Positions 1 to 11,154 of a DNA stretch of 64,000 nt are shown piece by piece (the first letter of the stretch is position 1; each line of letters starts with the position of its first letter). Location of the stretch: the NCBI RefSeq assembly GCF_905147045.1, contig NC_065893.1, forward strand, positions 1,240,001-1,304,000. The letters run 5' to 3'. The stretch comes from Nymphalis io. Lineage: Eukaryota > Arthropoda > Insecta > Lepidoptera > Nymphalidae. Both the position numbers and the translations under genes were made by a program. A model generated the notes under the pieces. That model worked only from the letters and a program-made list of their open reading frames with translations, did not search any database and was not told the DNA's origin.

Positions 1-35
1 GTGGTACTGCAATTGTAGACATGCTGATTTGACAA
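1..35 (-). CDS. NimA: Possible next exon of the Nimrod-like receptor (partial, window edge)
   Basis: A strong acceptor (T-rich run ending CCTTTACAG) lies at 36-51 on the minus strand. If the phase-1 donor at 1151 joins here, the protein continues GWQVVKSACLQLQYH. The Cys could close the EGF repeat, but the spacing after GW is longer than the usual GW.G..C. Only 35 bases are visible, so this is a phase-consistent guess. Confidence 0.4.
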   Translation of the reverse strand, partial: MSNQHVYNCST

Positions 36-3000
36 CTGTAAAGGAAAAAAATATAAGTGAATATAAGATTGAAATAAAAATAAATAATCCTCATCAGATC
101 TTTAGTTTTAATAAATAATATATACATATTATAATATTTATGTATTATTAAAGAGGTATGTTTTGTTCGTTTGGTTTTTCCGGCATCCGAATCTCATATA
201 ATTTGATTTTATAGCCTCCGAATTGATATAAGATAAAAATATTTTAAAAAGGGAAATAATAAACTTATTTGCTAAAATTCTTAGCAAGATAACAGCATAT
301 TAATTGTTTATTTAAGCGGTTAATTTAAAGTTTTTTTTTAGACTAGAATACTTAGTGGTATTATAAGATCAATAAATATTAAAGAGGATTTTAGTATGAA
401 AGGAAGAATACATTTTCTTGTGAGAATTTAGTGCAGGTAACAAGTGCGGCAATTATTTTATATATATTTTATTCTAAGAATAGCTTTTGTTTGCGATGTT
501 ATTAGAACCTCATCTAGAACGTGTCTGTGTTATTTGTCCTGCTTTTGTATTATAAATGGACGCAGTGATTTGTAGCAATTATCTTTTCCTATATAACAAA
601 AAGCCGAGATGGCCCAGTGGTAAGAACGCGTGAATCTTAACCGATGATCGTGGGTTCAAACCCGGGCAAGCACCACTGAATTTTCATGTGCTTAATTTGT
701 GATTATAATTCATCTCGTGCTTTACGGTGAAGGAAAACATCGTGAGGAAACCTGCATGTGTCTAATTTCACTGAAATTCTGCCACATGTGAATTCTACCA
801 ACCCGCATTGGAGCAGCGTGGTAGAATAAGCTCCAAACCTTCTCCTCAAAAAGAGGAGAGGAGGCCTTTAGCCCAGCAGTGGGACATTCACAGGCTGTTA
901 CGGATATAACAATGTCGCAAATTCATCCCACTGTACTCCATAAAAAATACATACACATATATGTGCCAACTATTATGGTAATCGTTCAAACGTTGTCAAA
1001 GTCTGTTCTGCAACATCCATTTATATATAAGATTTGATGATACTAATTTTATAAATAAATTGTTATTATGTATCGGTAGGTATATAATTATTATAAGCTT
1101 TAGTTGTGAGTTGTTATAAGATATATACCAAAGTGGGAACCCACCTCTCACCTTGCCATCCGTCCTCACAATCGCATTCCCCTGTAGTTGGTAAGCATTC
1201 GCCGTTGAGACATTCTGAGCAATTGTTTACGCAATTCGGGCCCCATTTGTTTGGAGGACAATCTGAAAAATTTGCAGATCAAAGGGTTCAATTGTCCATT
1301 TGGTTTCAGAATATAAGGCTAAAATTTAAATTAGATTTGAAAATTAGATCACAATTTTTTGGATAAAAAGTGATCAGGTTTTTCTGTAAATTTCTAAATA
1401 GCAACCCTGAATTTGAAAGTTGGAAGTGTATACACTCCCGTGCCTCGGAAAGCACGAAAAGCCGTTGGTCCTACGCCTGAACTCTTTCCGTGTACATGTA
1501 TGTAACAGCCTGTGAATGTCCCACTGCTGGGTTAAGGCCTCCTCTCCCTTTTTGAGTAGAAGGTTTGGAGCTCTTCCGATCTTGTCGAATTTGCCGTCCT
1601 ATCGTATTATGAGAATTAGGGAATAGAGAGTGCACCTGTGGTTGCGCACACACTTTTGCTGTATAATATATTCTACGCAGGTGGCTAATCTACCTGTAAG
1701 GTTCCAAAAAAAAAAAAAATTATTTAATAGTAAGTGACGTAGTTAATCAAACATTCAAAGGTAGTTGGAAAAGCTTTATCTGTAACCGAATAGCTTAAAC
1801 GAATTGTTTATTTGTAAATGTACCCTGGGAACACCCATGTCCGGTCTTTCCATTGGGGCAGATTGGCACGCAGGAGACGTCCTTCATCTTGAAACCTGGA
1901 CAGCAAACTGCTACCTCTGCTGTGCGTACCTCAGTCTGGAAAAAATACCAATAAAAATTGTACTCTTTATAAAAAGCTAGCTGTTCCCCGCGACTTTATC
2001 CTTCCATCCTGTATGTCTTAAGGGGTGGTGCCCTATTTGTAATTTTAATCGGATCAGTAATTTAATTTACTTGGGTACCTTAAGAAGTGAAAGTTTTTTT
2101 TAAATACCAGACAGATACTTCAATTTTATTTACTTGTATAATTAGTTAGTGCCGGTGAGTCCCACCTATCCCCCCACCTTATGTGGGGGAATCGCGTAAA
2201 TGCATTTTTCCAGTGAAAAAAAAACATAGCTCATATTTAACAAAAAAAAAAAACAAATGTAATTTTACATCATAAGTATTTATTATGCAATATATTTGGT
2301 ACGACTATTATATTGTTATGATTATGACCTTCTTCCTAAGGTTTTCTCTATACGATTATTTGTATTTCGCAGTCTTTAGCTATTTATGTGTAACAATAAT
2401 AAACTAGTATTAATTTCGATTGCCTCATATTTTCTCAAGGCTTTGTAATATGTACAATCGATGCGATTCCAAAGTACATATTATTTTATATGCAGTTTAC
2501 GTTTAATATGCTATAAATGGTATGTTAATAGTTTTATCCTTGATAGGGAATATCTAATTCTATGAGCCTCTATAAGTGTAGGTAAAGCGAGAGCACCACA
2601 CTCCTTCAAAAGTAGATCAGATATGTATGTCCCACCGCTGGGCTAATACCATTTTACTGGTGGTAGGGCTTTGTGCAAGCTCGTCTGGGTAGGTACCACC
2701 CACTCATCAGATATTCTACCGCAAAACAGCAATACTTGATATTGTTGTGTTCCGGTTTGAAGGGTGAGTGAGCCAGTGTAATTACAGGCACAAGGGACAT
2801 AAAATCTTAGTTCCCAAGGTTGGTGGCGCATTGGTTATGTAAGCGATGGTTGACATTTCTTACAATGCCAATGTCTAAGAGCGTTGGTGACCACTTACCA
2901 TCAGGTGGCCCATATGCTCGTCCGCCTTCCTATTCTATAAAAAAAAAAAATCTCTGTTGAGGAGGAGGTTTGGACCTTATTCTACTACGCTGCCCCAATA

Positions 3001-3289
3001 CGGGTTGGTGATTATGTGGCTTTCATTCGAAACATTTGAAAAATAATATATTTTTAATATTTCTATTTAATAAGTTATATTTTATAATATTTTTAAAATG
3101 AAATATCAAAATATTGTGAAAATATAGTGAAAATGTTCTAGTCTTTTTATATAGTGATATACCTCAAGTCTAGTGAGGTCGCGCATCTCAGTACTCCACT
3201 TTGAGCATCTAGGTGGCATGGAGAAGCACCATTCGTACGTTCTGACGGACATCGGCGCACGGTACTTCACACGTTTTGTGATGTTGTAT
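1..3289 (-). CDS. NimA: Nimrod A/Draper-type EMI-EGF receptor, internal part, runs off the left edge
   Basis: Exons 3289-3163, 1935-1824 and 1262-1152 join in phase (0 then 1) and give about 117 residues. They encode an EMI-type domain (YNITKRVKY, YEWCFSMPPRCSKW), a CCPGF motif, a C.P.C linker and one EGF-like repeat (CPPNKWGPNC, CSECLNGEC, CDCEDGW). The order EMI, CCxGF/Y, EGF defines the Nimrod superfamily of insect haemocyte and epithelial phagocytosis or bacterial-binding receptors; a single EMI plus few EGFs suits NimA, many repeats would suit Draper. The signal peptide, any membrane span and the tail are not seen. Between exons lie SINE-rich introns of 1.2 and 0.6 kb. NimA versus Draper cannot be settled here. 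Confidence 0.85.
603..903 (+). repeat. SINE family A, near full length, with 9-bp target duplication
   Basis: The tRNA-like head (GCCGAGATGGCCCAGTGG, B box GGGTTCAAACCC) is followed by a body (CATCGTGAGGAAACCTGCAT, CCCAGCAGTGGGACATT) ending CAGGCTGTTACGG. ATATAACAA flanks it at 591-599 and 904-912. It lies in the intron or 3' region of the Nimrod-like gene, antisense to it. Confidence 0.9.
1152..1262 (-). CDS. NimA: EGF-like repeat exon of Nimrod-like receptor
   Basis: Acceptor AATTTTTCAG, donor GTGAGA. The frame reads CPPNKWGPNCVNNCSECLNG, then ECLPTTGECDCEDGWQ. Eight cysteines in a C.....C...C..C....C.......C.C spacing make a laminin/Draper-type EGF repeat. The last Cys should lie in the next exon. 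The exon is 111 nt, phase 1 to 1. The plus-strand reading at 1106-1366 is its antisense shadow. Confidence 0.9.
1366..1700 (+). repeat. SINE family B, interrupted, 5' truncated
   Basis: Contains the B landmarks CCTCGGAAAGCACG, GCCTGAACTCTTTCC, TAGGGAATAGAGAGTGCAC and GCGCACACAC. The body is split by a family A piece at 1491-1573. It lies in the intron between exons 1935-1824 and 1262-1152. Confidence 0.82.
1491..1573 (-). repeat. 5'-truncated SINE A inserted into SINE B
   Basis: On the minus strand this is the A 3' end (CTCAAAAAGGGAGAGGAGGC, CAGCAGTGGGACATT, CAGGCTGTTAC). It sits between CTCTTTCCG (1482-1490) and CTCTTCCG (1571-1578), an imperfect duplication of the B sequence. Confidence 0.75.
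1824..1935 (-). CDS. NimA: End of EMI domain and CCxGF (NIM) motif exon
   Basis: Acceptor TTTTTTCCAG, donor GTACAT. The frame reads TEVRTAEVAVCCPGFKMKDV, then SCVPICPNGKTGHGCSQ. CCPGF is the Nimrod signature that links EMI to the first EGF repeat. The exon ends one base into an Asp codon that is completed by AT at the start of the next exon, giving CSQDCPPN. It is 112 nt, phase 0 to 1. Confidence 0.9.
2600..2650 (-). repeat. SINE A 3' fragment next to a C element
   Basis: GTCCCACCGCTGGGCTAA is the reverse of the A 3' region. It abuts the C copy at 2655, suggesting insertion of C into an older A copy: more A sequence of the same orientation resumes at about 2955. Confidence 0.5.
2655..2950 (+). 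repeat. Retroposon family C, full length
   Basis: Runs from ACTGGTGGTAGGGC to CTATTCTATAAAAAAAAAA, with GGTAGGTACCACCCACTCAT and CCAAGGTTGGTGGCGCATTG inside. It lies in the intron between the EMI exon and the CCxGF exon. Its minus-strand open frame (2643-2831) is part of the repeat and not a gene. Confidence 0.88.
2955..3035 (-). repeat. SINE A fragment flanking C
   Basis: GAGGAGGAGGTTTGGACCTTATTCTAC, CTGCCCCAATACGGGTTGG corresponds to the middle of A in reverse. It is probably the rest of the A copy split by C at 2655. Confidence 0.55.
3163..3289 (-). CDS. NimA: EMI-domain exon of Nimrod-like receptor (42 codons)
   Basis: The acceptor TTGGTTACAG precedes the exon and GTATAT follows it. After one leftover base the frame reads YNITKRVKYRAPMSVRTYEW, then CFSMPPRCSKWSTEMRDLTRLE. 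The WCF..PPRCS block is the core of EMI domains in Draper, NimA and vertebrate MEGF10. The exon starts in phase 2, so the true upstream exon must end with two bases of a codon. The exon that should carry the first EMI cysteine was not found with certainty. Confidence 0.9.
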
Positions 3290-3563
3290 CTGTAACCAAA
3301 AATAAGTCAGCAGGTCTATTGTGCAGTACGTAAGTACATAGCAGATAAATAAATAAACAAATATATTTTTATAGGTTGGTACTTAATATTATTTACATTA
3401 AACGTAATGTTTAATCATGAATTTCTCCAATAGCAGACATTTCGTAGTTATTCTTATCCTCGCTCTCATCCGATAAATCATTTATGTTAATGCTAATTCG
3501 TTCTGATATTGTATTTAAGTCTATCCTGAAATTACTTTTCCTTCCTTTCTACATTTCAATTTT

Positions 3564-3670
3564 CATTCATCATTCATTTCGCGTCCACTGCTGGACATAG
3601 GTCTCTCCAATGGCACGCCACTGAGCTCGATTTTCAGCTCTTAATCTCCAACCGCTGCCTTTTATGGATC
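3564..3670 (-). mobile_element. RTE-like LINE 3' end fragment
   Basis: CGTCCACTGCTGGACATAGG followed by CTCTCCAATGGCACGCCA is the reverse of a LINE reverse-transcriptase 3' terminus (..PMSSSGR type reading), preceded by CATTC repeats that look like the tandem tail of an RTE element. It is related to, but distinct from, the copies at 11258 and 41200. Confidence 0.5.
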
Positions 3671-4432
3671 AACCTTTTATGGCACACATTTCAATACATT
3701 TATGGTATTACATTTTTTCTTAGCTACCGTCATTATAGACTTCATATTCATTGTGACATATTTGCGGATGTTTTCACTTTCTCCATATTTTTTATTATAA
3801 ACTTATTAGTAAAAAACATTAATAAACAAAATTACACTTCCAACGCAATAAGCGTTTATATAAGAATTTGAGGTTATTACGTTTCTTTTCCGTACCGGTA
3901 TTGCTTCTAATTTGACTATCAATAAGTGTTATGCTTCTATATTTAATAAAATATTTTGATTTTGATTTTTAACATGGTAGCTAGCGCAAACTGGTTAATA
4001 TCAGTTTCAGTCACTATAGTATTACACTACTACAGACACAAAAACGTCTCCGAGCTCAACCTGTACAAGCCAAATAAACAATTCTTGTTTTTAAATTTAA
4101 AAAAAAAAAACAGTTTTCAAAGTTCAGTTGTTAAAGATAGGTTTCCTTGAAATTCGTATTGTTTATTAAAACTTTTATCTTTTAATTATTGATTTTATTG
4201 TTTGTTTTTTTAATACTTTACGTGCATAATGTTCACTAATTTGCCAATTTATGTTATTTTGATTCTATATCTAATAATATATATAACTCTAATAAAAAAA
4301 TAATGACGTAGTTATGTTGTGTGAAAAATATTTATGGATAACTTAAATGATTAAATTTTATTTGGATGTAATTAAACCATCGCAACATACTACACCATTG
4401 ATATTATACGTAGAGACAAAAATAAAACTCAC

Positions 4433-4621
4433 TTCTGCTGTACCATGCATACATTCGGTCCACTCAGAGTTACCACCTCCGTCACCACCAACGTCACCAC
4501 AATTGTCACAACACACCATATTGTTTTTGAAGTTCCTTCCCATGTTTTGTTTGAGTGCATTTTCACTCGAATCGTTTTCCATCCATTTCGTCTTCACTTC
4601 AACGTAGTTACATAATTTCGG
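4433..4621 (-). CDS. Exon-like block, Cys/Gly-rich, 63 codons, gene unassigned
   Basis: The block is open over 63 codons between an acceptor (ATATTACAG) and a strong GTGAGT donor. It reads PKLCNYVEVKTKWMENDSS, later NMVCCDNCGDVGGDGGGN, then EWTECMHGTAE. No family is recognised. It is 1.1 kb upstream of the EMI exon on the same strand, so it may be its upstream exon. However, it ends in phase 0 and the EMI exon needs phase 2. A weaker donor (AC|GTATAA) ending at 4410 would restore the frame, as would skipping to the phase-0 exon at 1935. It could also belong to a separate gene. Confidence 0.5.
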
Positions 4622-5569
4622 CTGTAATATTTTATTTGATTAATATATTACATTATAGAATATGTCTATATGTGTATGTCCTGCACATATAAAATAAGTA
4701 CTTTTTATTAAGTCATCTTTGCCTTGGCTTGGACTTGAACGCATTAAAAAGTAAAACTTTAATGATATAGTCTTCAATTGTTCATATTATGCCAGTTAAT
4801 AATTGTGTCAGTTACTAGTTACGACACAAGAGCTTATGAACTGATATGACAACGGTTGGGGACAATTAAGACCCCTCATCCTGAGTTAGTTGACCTCGTG
4901 GTGAATGATATAACTTAAATTTTATTAAATAATCCTTACGAGGTCTACAGCAGTTAAAAAAAATGGTTGTTCGGATTCATTAACTTTGAATTTCGAAGCT
5001 ATTGTAATAGGGCTAGACATATATTTTAAATTTTGACAGCTGTCCAAATTTTGACGAGCAAACGATAGTTTGTGTTTACAGAAAACGTTTAAAATTAATA
5101 TGTTATTAATTTTGATAAGTTTTATCATTATTATTATTGTTACTCTATGATCTACTTTTATTGGAAAGTGGTCAGTAAGTGCGCTTTCATGAAAACAGTG
5201 TTTTATATAACGTTTTAGATAAAAATAATAATTCATAAAATGTCTATTTAAACTGTTAGAAAATATTGTGTACGATAAGTGTCGATTTGGTGTTGATTAT
5301 ATGCGTTGCATTTAATTTGTCATTCATCTGCAGTTTTTATCCGACGGAAGTGAGATAAGTTTTTAATTCATTTGTCGGGTACAGTTAGTGCGGACAAATA
5401 ACGACCAATGCAAAATAAACCTTAAGTTTATATCACAGGGTCTAAAATATTTTAAATGTTTCTTTTAACTAATACTTTCAAGGATAACGCAACTTTTGCT
5501 TATTTGTTCTCATTTGTATAGGATAAACTGAAATTTTGTTGCATTTTACATTCAAAATAAATAAAAAGA

Positions 5570-5715
5570 AGTAACTCTGTCTGTCTATCTGTCTGTAAAG
5601 CTTTAACGGCTAAACCACTTAACTACTGCAACTAGATTTTGATGAAACTTGGTATGAAGAAAGCTAGGAAGGACATATTTGTACCCAACAGTTTCACCCG
5701 TGGTTAATGTGGTCA
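5570..5715 (+). repeat. MITE-like family F (GTCTGTCT element), fragment
   Basis: AGTAACTCTGTCTGTCTATC, then ACGGCTAAACCACTTAACTA and GATTTTGATGAAACTTGG. The same set of words recurs at 8990, 16185, 44385, 51305 and 53158. The TIR-bearing copy is at 53153-53466. Confidence 0.6.
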
Positions 5716-5767
5716 TAATTACATGCCTGTTTCATCCAGTTTGTCATCTTGGTTGACGTATGCGTTA

Positions 5768-5829
5768 TTGATGCTTATGATTAGTGATCTGGTCTATGAC
5801 TAGACCAGAGCACTAATCATAAGCATCAA
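5768..5829. repeat. Near-perfect 28-bp hairpin
   Basis: Left arm 5768-5795 and right arm 5802-5829 pair at 27 of 28 positions around a 6-bp loop (ATGACT). It lies between an F element and a C element. See findings. Confidence 0.9.
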
Positions 5830-5863
5830 CAGTTGAAGTGTGAAGGTAACTTTTTTATATTAT

Positions 5864-6130
5864 AGGTGGGTGGGACGAGCATATGGGCCACCTGATGGTA
5901 AGTGGTCACCAACGCCCATAGACACTGGCATTATAAGAAATGTTAACCATCGCTTACATCGCCTATGCGCCACCTACCTTGGGAACTAAGATGTTATGTC
6001 CCTTGTGCCTGTAATTACACTGGCTCATTCACCCTTCAAACCGGAACAGAACAATACAAAATATTACGGTAGAATATCTGATGAGTGGGTGGTACCTACC
6101 CAGACGAGCTTGCACAAAGCCCAACCAGTA
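5864..6130 (-). repeat. Retroposon family C
   Basis: Reverse of the C consensus: GACGAGCATATGGGCCACCT at the left, TGGTACCTACCCAGACGAGC at the right. The stretch between the Cys-like AACAATAC and ATTACGG words is shortened. Its left end has TATAGG in place of the usual A-rich tail. Confidence 0.85.
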
Positions 6131-7747
6131 ATCATTTACTGGTATAAATTACTGGTTATCTGACGCAAATATAATTTTACAAATTGATCCAGTAATTCAA
6201 GATTATCAGGTACAACCAAACTAACTTCAGATGTAAAACATTGATAGATCTATCTAAAAGTAATTTTTAGTTTTAATTGAATATCAATCAAATCCTCATC
6301 AAATCATCAATATCAAAAAATTTAATTGAAAATCAGTAAAGGTGTTAACGAAGGAATTAAATATTTTTATAAAAAAACTTACTTAATTGACAATCAGATT
6401 ACAGGTGTAATTTTTAGATATTTTATACTTATTTAAACAGAACAGTCTATAAACTATTTTATAACTTTACAGTATAAACTCGTACAAAAACCATCCAGCG
6501 GAAATAGCTTGTAAAACTACATCGTTTAACTTCTCTTTATATTTTATAAATACGGAAGCAGCCGTAGTAGCGCTACTTTTGATGCATTTACACAACACCA
6601 GAAAATGAAATTCACGCTTCTCTTGTAAATAGTTTAAATTTAAAACGTTTAGAACTACGAATCGCATCTACTTCTAAAATAGCATTATATACTAAAACCT
6701 TCTTCGAAATGCGCTGCATTTTCTGTTATTTATTTTATGTACATTGGCGTATTAGTTTCATCAGTCAGGTATTTAAATATAAAACTTCATTTATTAGTAT
6801 ATATGTAAATACCAATAAGTTTTGTGTATGCAAAAATATGCGTATAAATTTCTATAATTTGGTCCTCTTGACCGGATTTTGGCCACGTTGGATAATTTAA
6901 GACTAACTGCGCAGGAGATATTGTAGGTTCGGCGTTGCATGTAGTATTTTGCAAAGGTTGCGTTACAATATTTTGTTATGGCTACTAGTACAAGCCCTAT
7001 CTATTGTAAGTAAAAAGCGGATAAGAAATCTTCACGATAGTACCAACAAAACTGAATTGCAATTCCTTCGGATGACCATTACGGCATGAACCTAAAAAAT
7101 ACGAATAAAAACGAGCACTTACTCTTATATATAAGATTAATTACAAAAATAATAAATAATTAAAGATAGTAATTTATATTATCAGTGCAATTTATACAAT
7201 ACATAATCATTGTAATGTGACCGGTGCAATAATTACGAATAGGCTAGCGTCATAATTATTTATAGTCGTCAGCTCCTAGATGTACTAGAGTACTTACTAG
7301 AGAAATATTAAAGGTACACACATGCAATAACACGCGTAACCAAAAATGTAAATGTTTCAACAGTCATGCTGACGTCATCATTTAACGTTGAGAATAAAAT
7401 TAATGACTTAAGTGAGCTTTAAGGATCAAACAAATGCACGTTCAAGTAAAGTTAAATTATCTAAATGGAACAATTTTTAAGTTTTCAAAACTGCGCGCTC
7501 TATGATACAATGTTAATAATAAAACATAAATATTTGAGTAATAAATATAGAAGAGAAGCATACGCACACATGCATTACATGCAGGCAACATATTATTATT
7601 TATTTACAAATAATAAGCATATCACATGGCTTCGTATTCAGCTGGAAATAACTCGAAGCAACACTGATATCAAAATAATTTCTACACTAATAAATGAGGA
7701 GTATTTTGTAATCCCTGACTAAAAACCCCTCAAAAATATTATTATAC

Positions 7748-8000
7748 TAGCTGTTGCTCGCGGCTTCGCTCGCGCTTAAGTATAAGTAAAGGATAAATGA
7801 TTGGAAGTCTGTGATTTTAAAGTAAGAAGCACGACATGTCATTCTGGTTAGAAAAAAGTCTATTAAGGGCTTTTGAAGTGAAAACTTCTTTAGGCGCGTT
7901 GCGCTGGTTTATTGTAGGGGTTAAACTCGTGACTTTGCGTCACCGACGTGCTAATGTTAATATAATGAAAGATGCGTTCATAAATTTCATTCCTCCGTGT
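7748..8000 (+). repeat. MITE-like element end (TAGCTGTTGCTCGCGGCTTCG)
   Basis: ACTAGCTGTTGCTCGCGGCT, then CGCTCGCGC, is a very widespread insect repeat end; a shorter diverged version is at 1976. The following 700 bases (GAAGTGAAAACTTCTTTAGG and onward) look like decayed body of the same element. Its right end was not fixed. Confidence 0.5.
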
Positions 8001-8989
8001 AACGATTAGTTTGCCTGAAGGTCTGAAATACTACTATTATACATGTAAATTTCAAGCAGATCAGACTATTTTTTTTTTCATTTTTATACTAATGTTTCCA
8101 CCCCATTTTTCCCGTTTGGGGTTGAATGTCTAAAAACTAAATATTAAATATCATTCTTCGTACATAAAAATGACGGACTCTCCATAAAAACTTTCAACCC
8201 CTATACCCTTGGAGGTAGATTTTCAAAAACTCTAAAATGCATATTTATTTATTTCTTAGCAGAAGCATGTTTAAAAATTTTCATACTTCTAACATTGAAA
8301 ATGACGTATTTCCATAAACCGTTCATCTTATTTCACGTCTAGGTGTGGAATTTCCAAAAATCCTTTCTTAGTGCGTGTTTTCATCATAAAATGCATTAAC
8401 TGTCAAAATTTCAAGTGTCTAACCCCTGTGGTTTAGGCTCTGCGATAATGAGTCAGTTAGAACAAGTCATTATATATAGATACATAAGTAGATACGCAGT
8501 ACAGTATATAATAGTCTGTACTATTGACGTGACAAGCATGAATTTCGCTTACATCTTGGTTCGCTTGAAACCTATACTAGGTTTCTTTTTAGTAATTATG
8601 ATAGCTAGTATTGCATGTAGGTATAAAATGTAATTGGTTGTTACTATTTCGCATGCGTATATCAATTCGGTTACAGGATGCGACAGGATGTTATCAATGG
8701 AGGCGACGACCTCTTTCTAAATTGTCAATGTTAACTATACTATTATTCAATATCATTATAAGTATCGGACATTGAATAATTCTCAAAGCAAAATTATTCA
8801 ATGTTTTTGAATTATTTTTGTGTTTTATTAGGTACTACAATATTATGCAATAAAAGGAAGTTACATAGAAGAGGGACTTGCTGTATTTGTGTGCTTTATG
8901 ATGAAGAGGTAATAGCTGATGCTATTCAAAACGCCATTGTGTTTGGGTTACGGAGAAACCAAAAAATAAGGTGATATGTAAATATTTAG

Positions 8990-9085
8990 CTTTGCCTGTT
9001 ACCCTATCACAGCTAAACAACTGAACCGATTTCGATGAAATTTTAGATATGAAGCAAGCTTGAACTCCAAAGGAGGATTAAATTA
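8990..9085 (+). repeat. MITE-like family F fragment
   Basis: AACTGAACCGATTTCGATGA, then AAATTTTAGATATGAAGCAAGCTTGAA split into shared words; same order as the copy at 16185. Confidence 0.55.
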
Positions 9086-9312
9086 ATTTGAATGAACAAA
9101 TTAAAACATGAGTCTCTTGTCGGATAACTTTCGATTATGTATATATTTTTACTTTACGATAAGTATGATAATTTTCATTTTACTCTCGTAACGCCTGATG
9201 GTAAAATTTAATGATATGATGATTAAAATGTTTGCTATTATTTAATACGCCTTTATCTCTCTTTAACCGACTTCAACAAAAAGGTAAAGTTCTCTTTTTA
9301 TCTTCCACTTTA

Positions 9313-9523
9313 CATTATTCGCAGACGGCCGTCTAATCTCAAACTAAGCCGAGCTTGTACTATGGAAACTAGACAACTGATAGTACATATACTACTTTTA
9401 TTAGACTCAGACTCAAGATAAACAGACATGTTCATGCACAGAAATATCTGCCCTGGGTGGGAATCGAACCGACAACCTTCGTCGTGAAAGGCAAGTATCT
9501 ACCAATCACGCCAACCGACCCAT
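9313..9523 (-). repeat. SINE family D
   Basis: Reverse of the tRNA-headed D consensus: ATCGAACCGACAACCTTCG, AAAGGCAAGTATCTACCAA and CAACTGATAGTACATATACT. It is an older copy than 35921 and 46140. Confidence 0.8.
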
Positions 9524-10794
9524 TTGTAAATTTCCATTTTTTAAGTAACGTCACTGTATTTCGTTCTGTAAATGAGATTTTTAATTATTTTAATGCCAAT
9601 TAAATAAAAATTGATTAGTTTTAAATATAGTGATATGTAACTTATTCACAATGGCATGTGCATTGCATTATGTATATCGTTTTATATATAACATAGAACG
9701 CTATTTGCTTTCGATAACATAAAAAGCTGAAAACAATTAGGGTTGTTTATTATTTATATACATTAAGAATTAATTATATTTCGTAATCATTCACATAATT
9801 AGAACATTTAATCAAACTTCTTTACGTAAATTAATAGTTTCTTATTAATTACTAATAATTTAGGACGAACACTAGCAGCTCCATCTATTAGAATTAATAT
9901 TATTAATTTATGATTAGCTTATCGTTTACATTATTTTATTACAATTATATATTTTTTATTCTATATACTTAAATAAATCATTTAATTTTTTCATTAAAAT
10001 TTCAATCTAAATTCATATTCTTTCATTTAATAAAAAAAATCTAACGAATAAGTTAAACAAAAGCACACCAGACGACCACACGACACGCGGTTACTTTTAT
10101 GATACATATGTTATATACATAGTGTATTACGTTTTCAATTAATATGTAAACAAATTGTTTGTTTTCATTTTACACATCCTGAAGCTATTTCTAATTTAAA
10201 AACAATAAAAGTGTTATCAATCAATGCTTAAACCAATCGGGCTGTGTTTTGTCATTGGGCTGTTTGTCTAACTAGGTCTAATGGGGGGGTCTCAACAGGC
10301 CCCTTCCGTCTGTCAGATTGAATTGAATTGGCTATAAAACACAACTATTTGTCGGTATTTATTAATACACAGGGGGAAAACGGCTTAAAGAGATCAAAGG
10401 TTTTGTTCAATGCTAACGCTTCTATGAGTTTCGTTTTACGTTTTCATCAATGGACTTTTTATATTCGTTTCATTTGAAAAGTATGAGTGAAATCGGATTT
10501 CAATTCAAATACACGCGTAATCCAAAGTCGCTTTAAGCACTTTTTGCTTTTAATTTCTCTCACAAACAAAACCGTATAAAATGAAAAACGACCTATATAC
10601 TTTGATTTATAATTTCAGCGGTTAATTAGCGTACTTTGAAGTTACACGTGAACGTAAATAGCGTGCAATTTCACGGTACGAAAAACTTAACGTTCCCAGT
10701 CAAATATATAATATAGATTACTACTTGACTAAGATATTATAAAAAGCTGAAAACAATTACACACATTTAATATATATTTAATATATGTATATAA

Positions 10795-10815
10795 ATATAT
10801 ATATATATATATATA
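10795..10815. repeat. TA microsatellite
   Basis: About ten TA units within an AT-rich tract that is the diverged partner of 9720-9860 (see findings). Confidence 0.7.
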
Positions 10816-11154
10816 AATTATTATGTTTCGTAATCGATGTTAATTGGTACAATTAGATAATTTAATCAACTATATACTTTGTGCCATCAAGCTAAGCAGA
10901 TATTTACAAAGGCGGAAAATGTTCTAACATTATCAAGCAATTACTAATAAATCTAACGAGTATGAATTTGTAGGGTGGGTTGAAGACAATGTTCCACACT
11001 CCTAGTGACCCAAGGCCTAAAGTTGAACCTACTTCAGATAGGGTCTAAAGCCAGCGGCCTAGCTACCTACAATGTTACAGGACAAACTTTTTAAAAGCTC
11101 GTTTCTTCTATCATTTGTTTATTATGTCTTTTTAGTTTTATTTATTTACGTGTT

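Noticed and set aside
1106..1366. Plus-strand 86-codon frame
   Set aside because: Antisense shadow of the EGF exon at 1262-1152.
4021..4085. Missing EMI upstream exon (minus, ..NCLFGLY)
   Set aside because: The phase could fit the EMI exon and a Cys is present, but the acceptor (AAACAAG) is poor and no signal peptide or EMI similarity is visible.
9840..10020. Mitochondrial DNA insert
   Set aside because: AT-rich with short leucine/isoleucine-like reading, but no recognisable mitochondrial gene order or protein; it is part of the local duplication instead.
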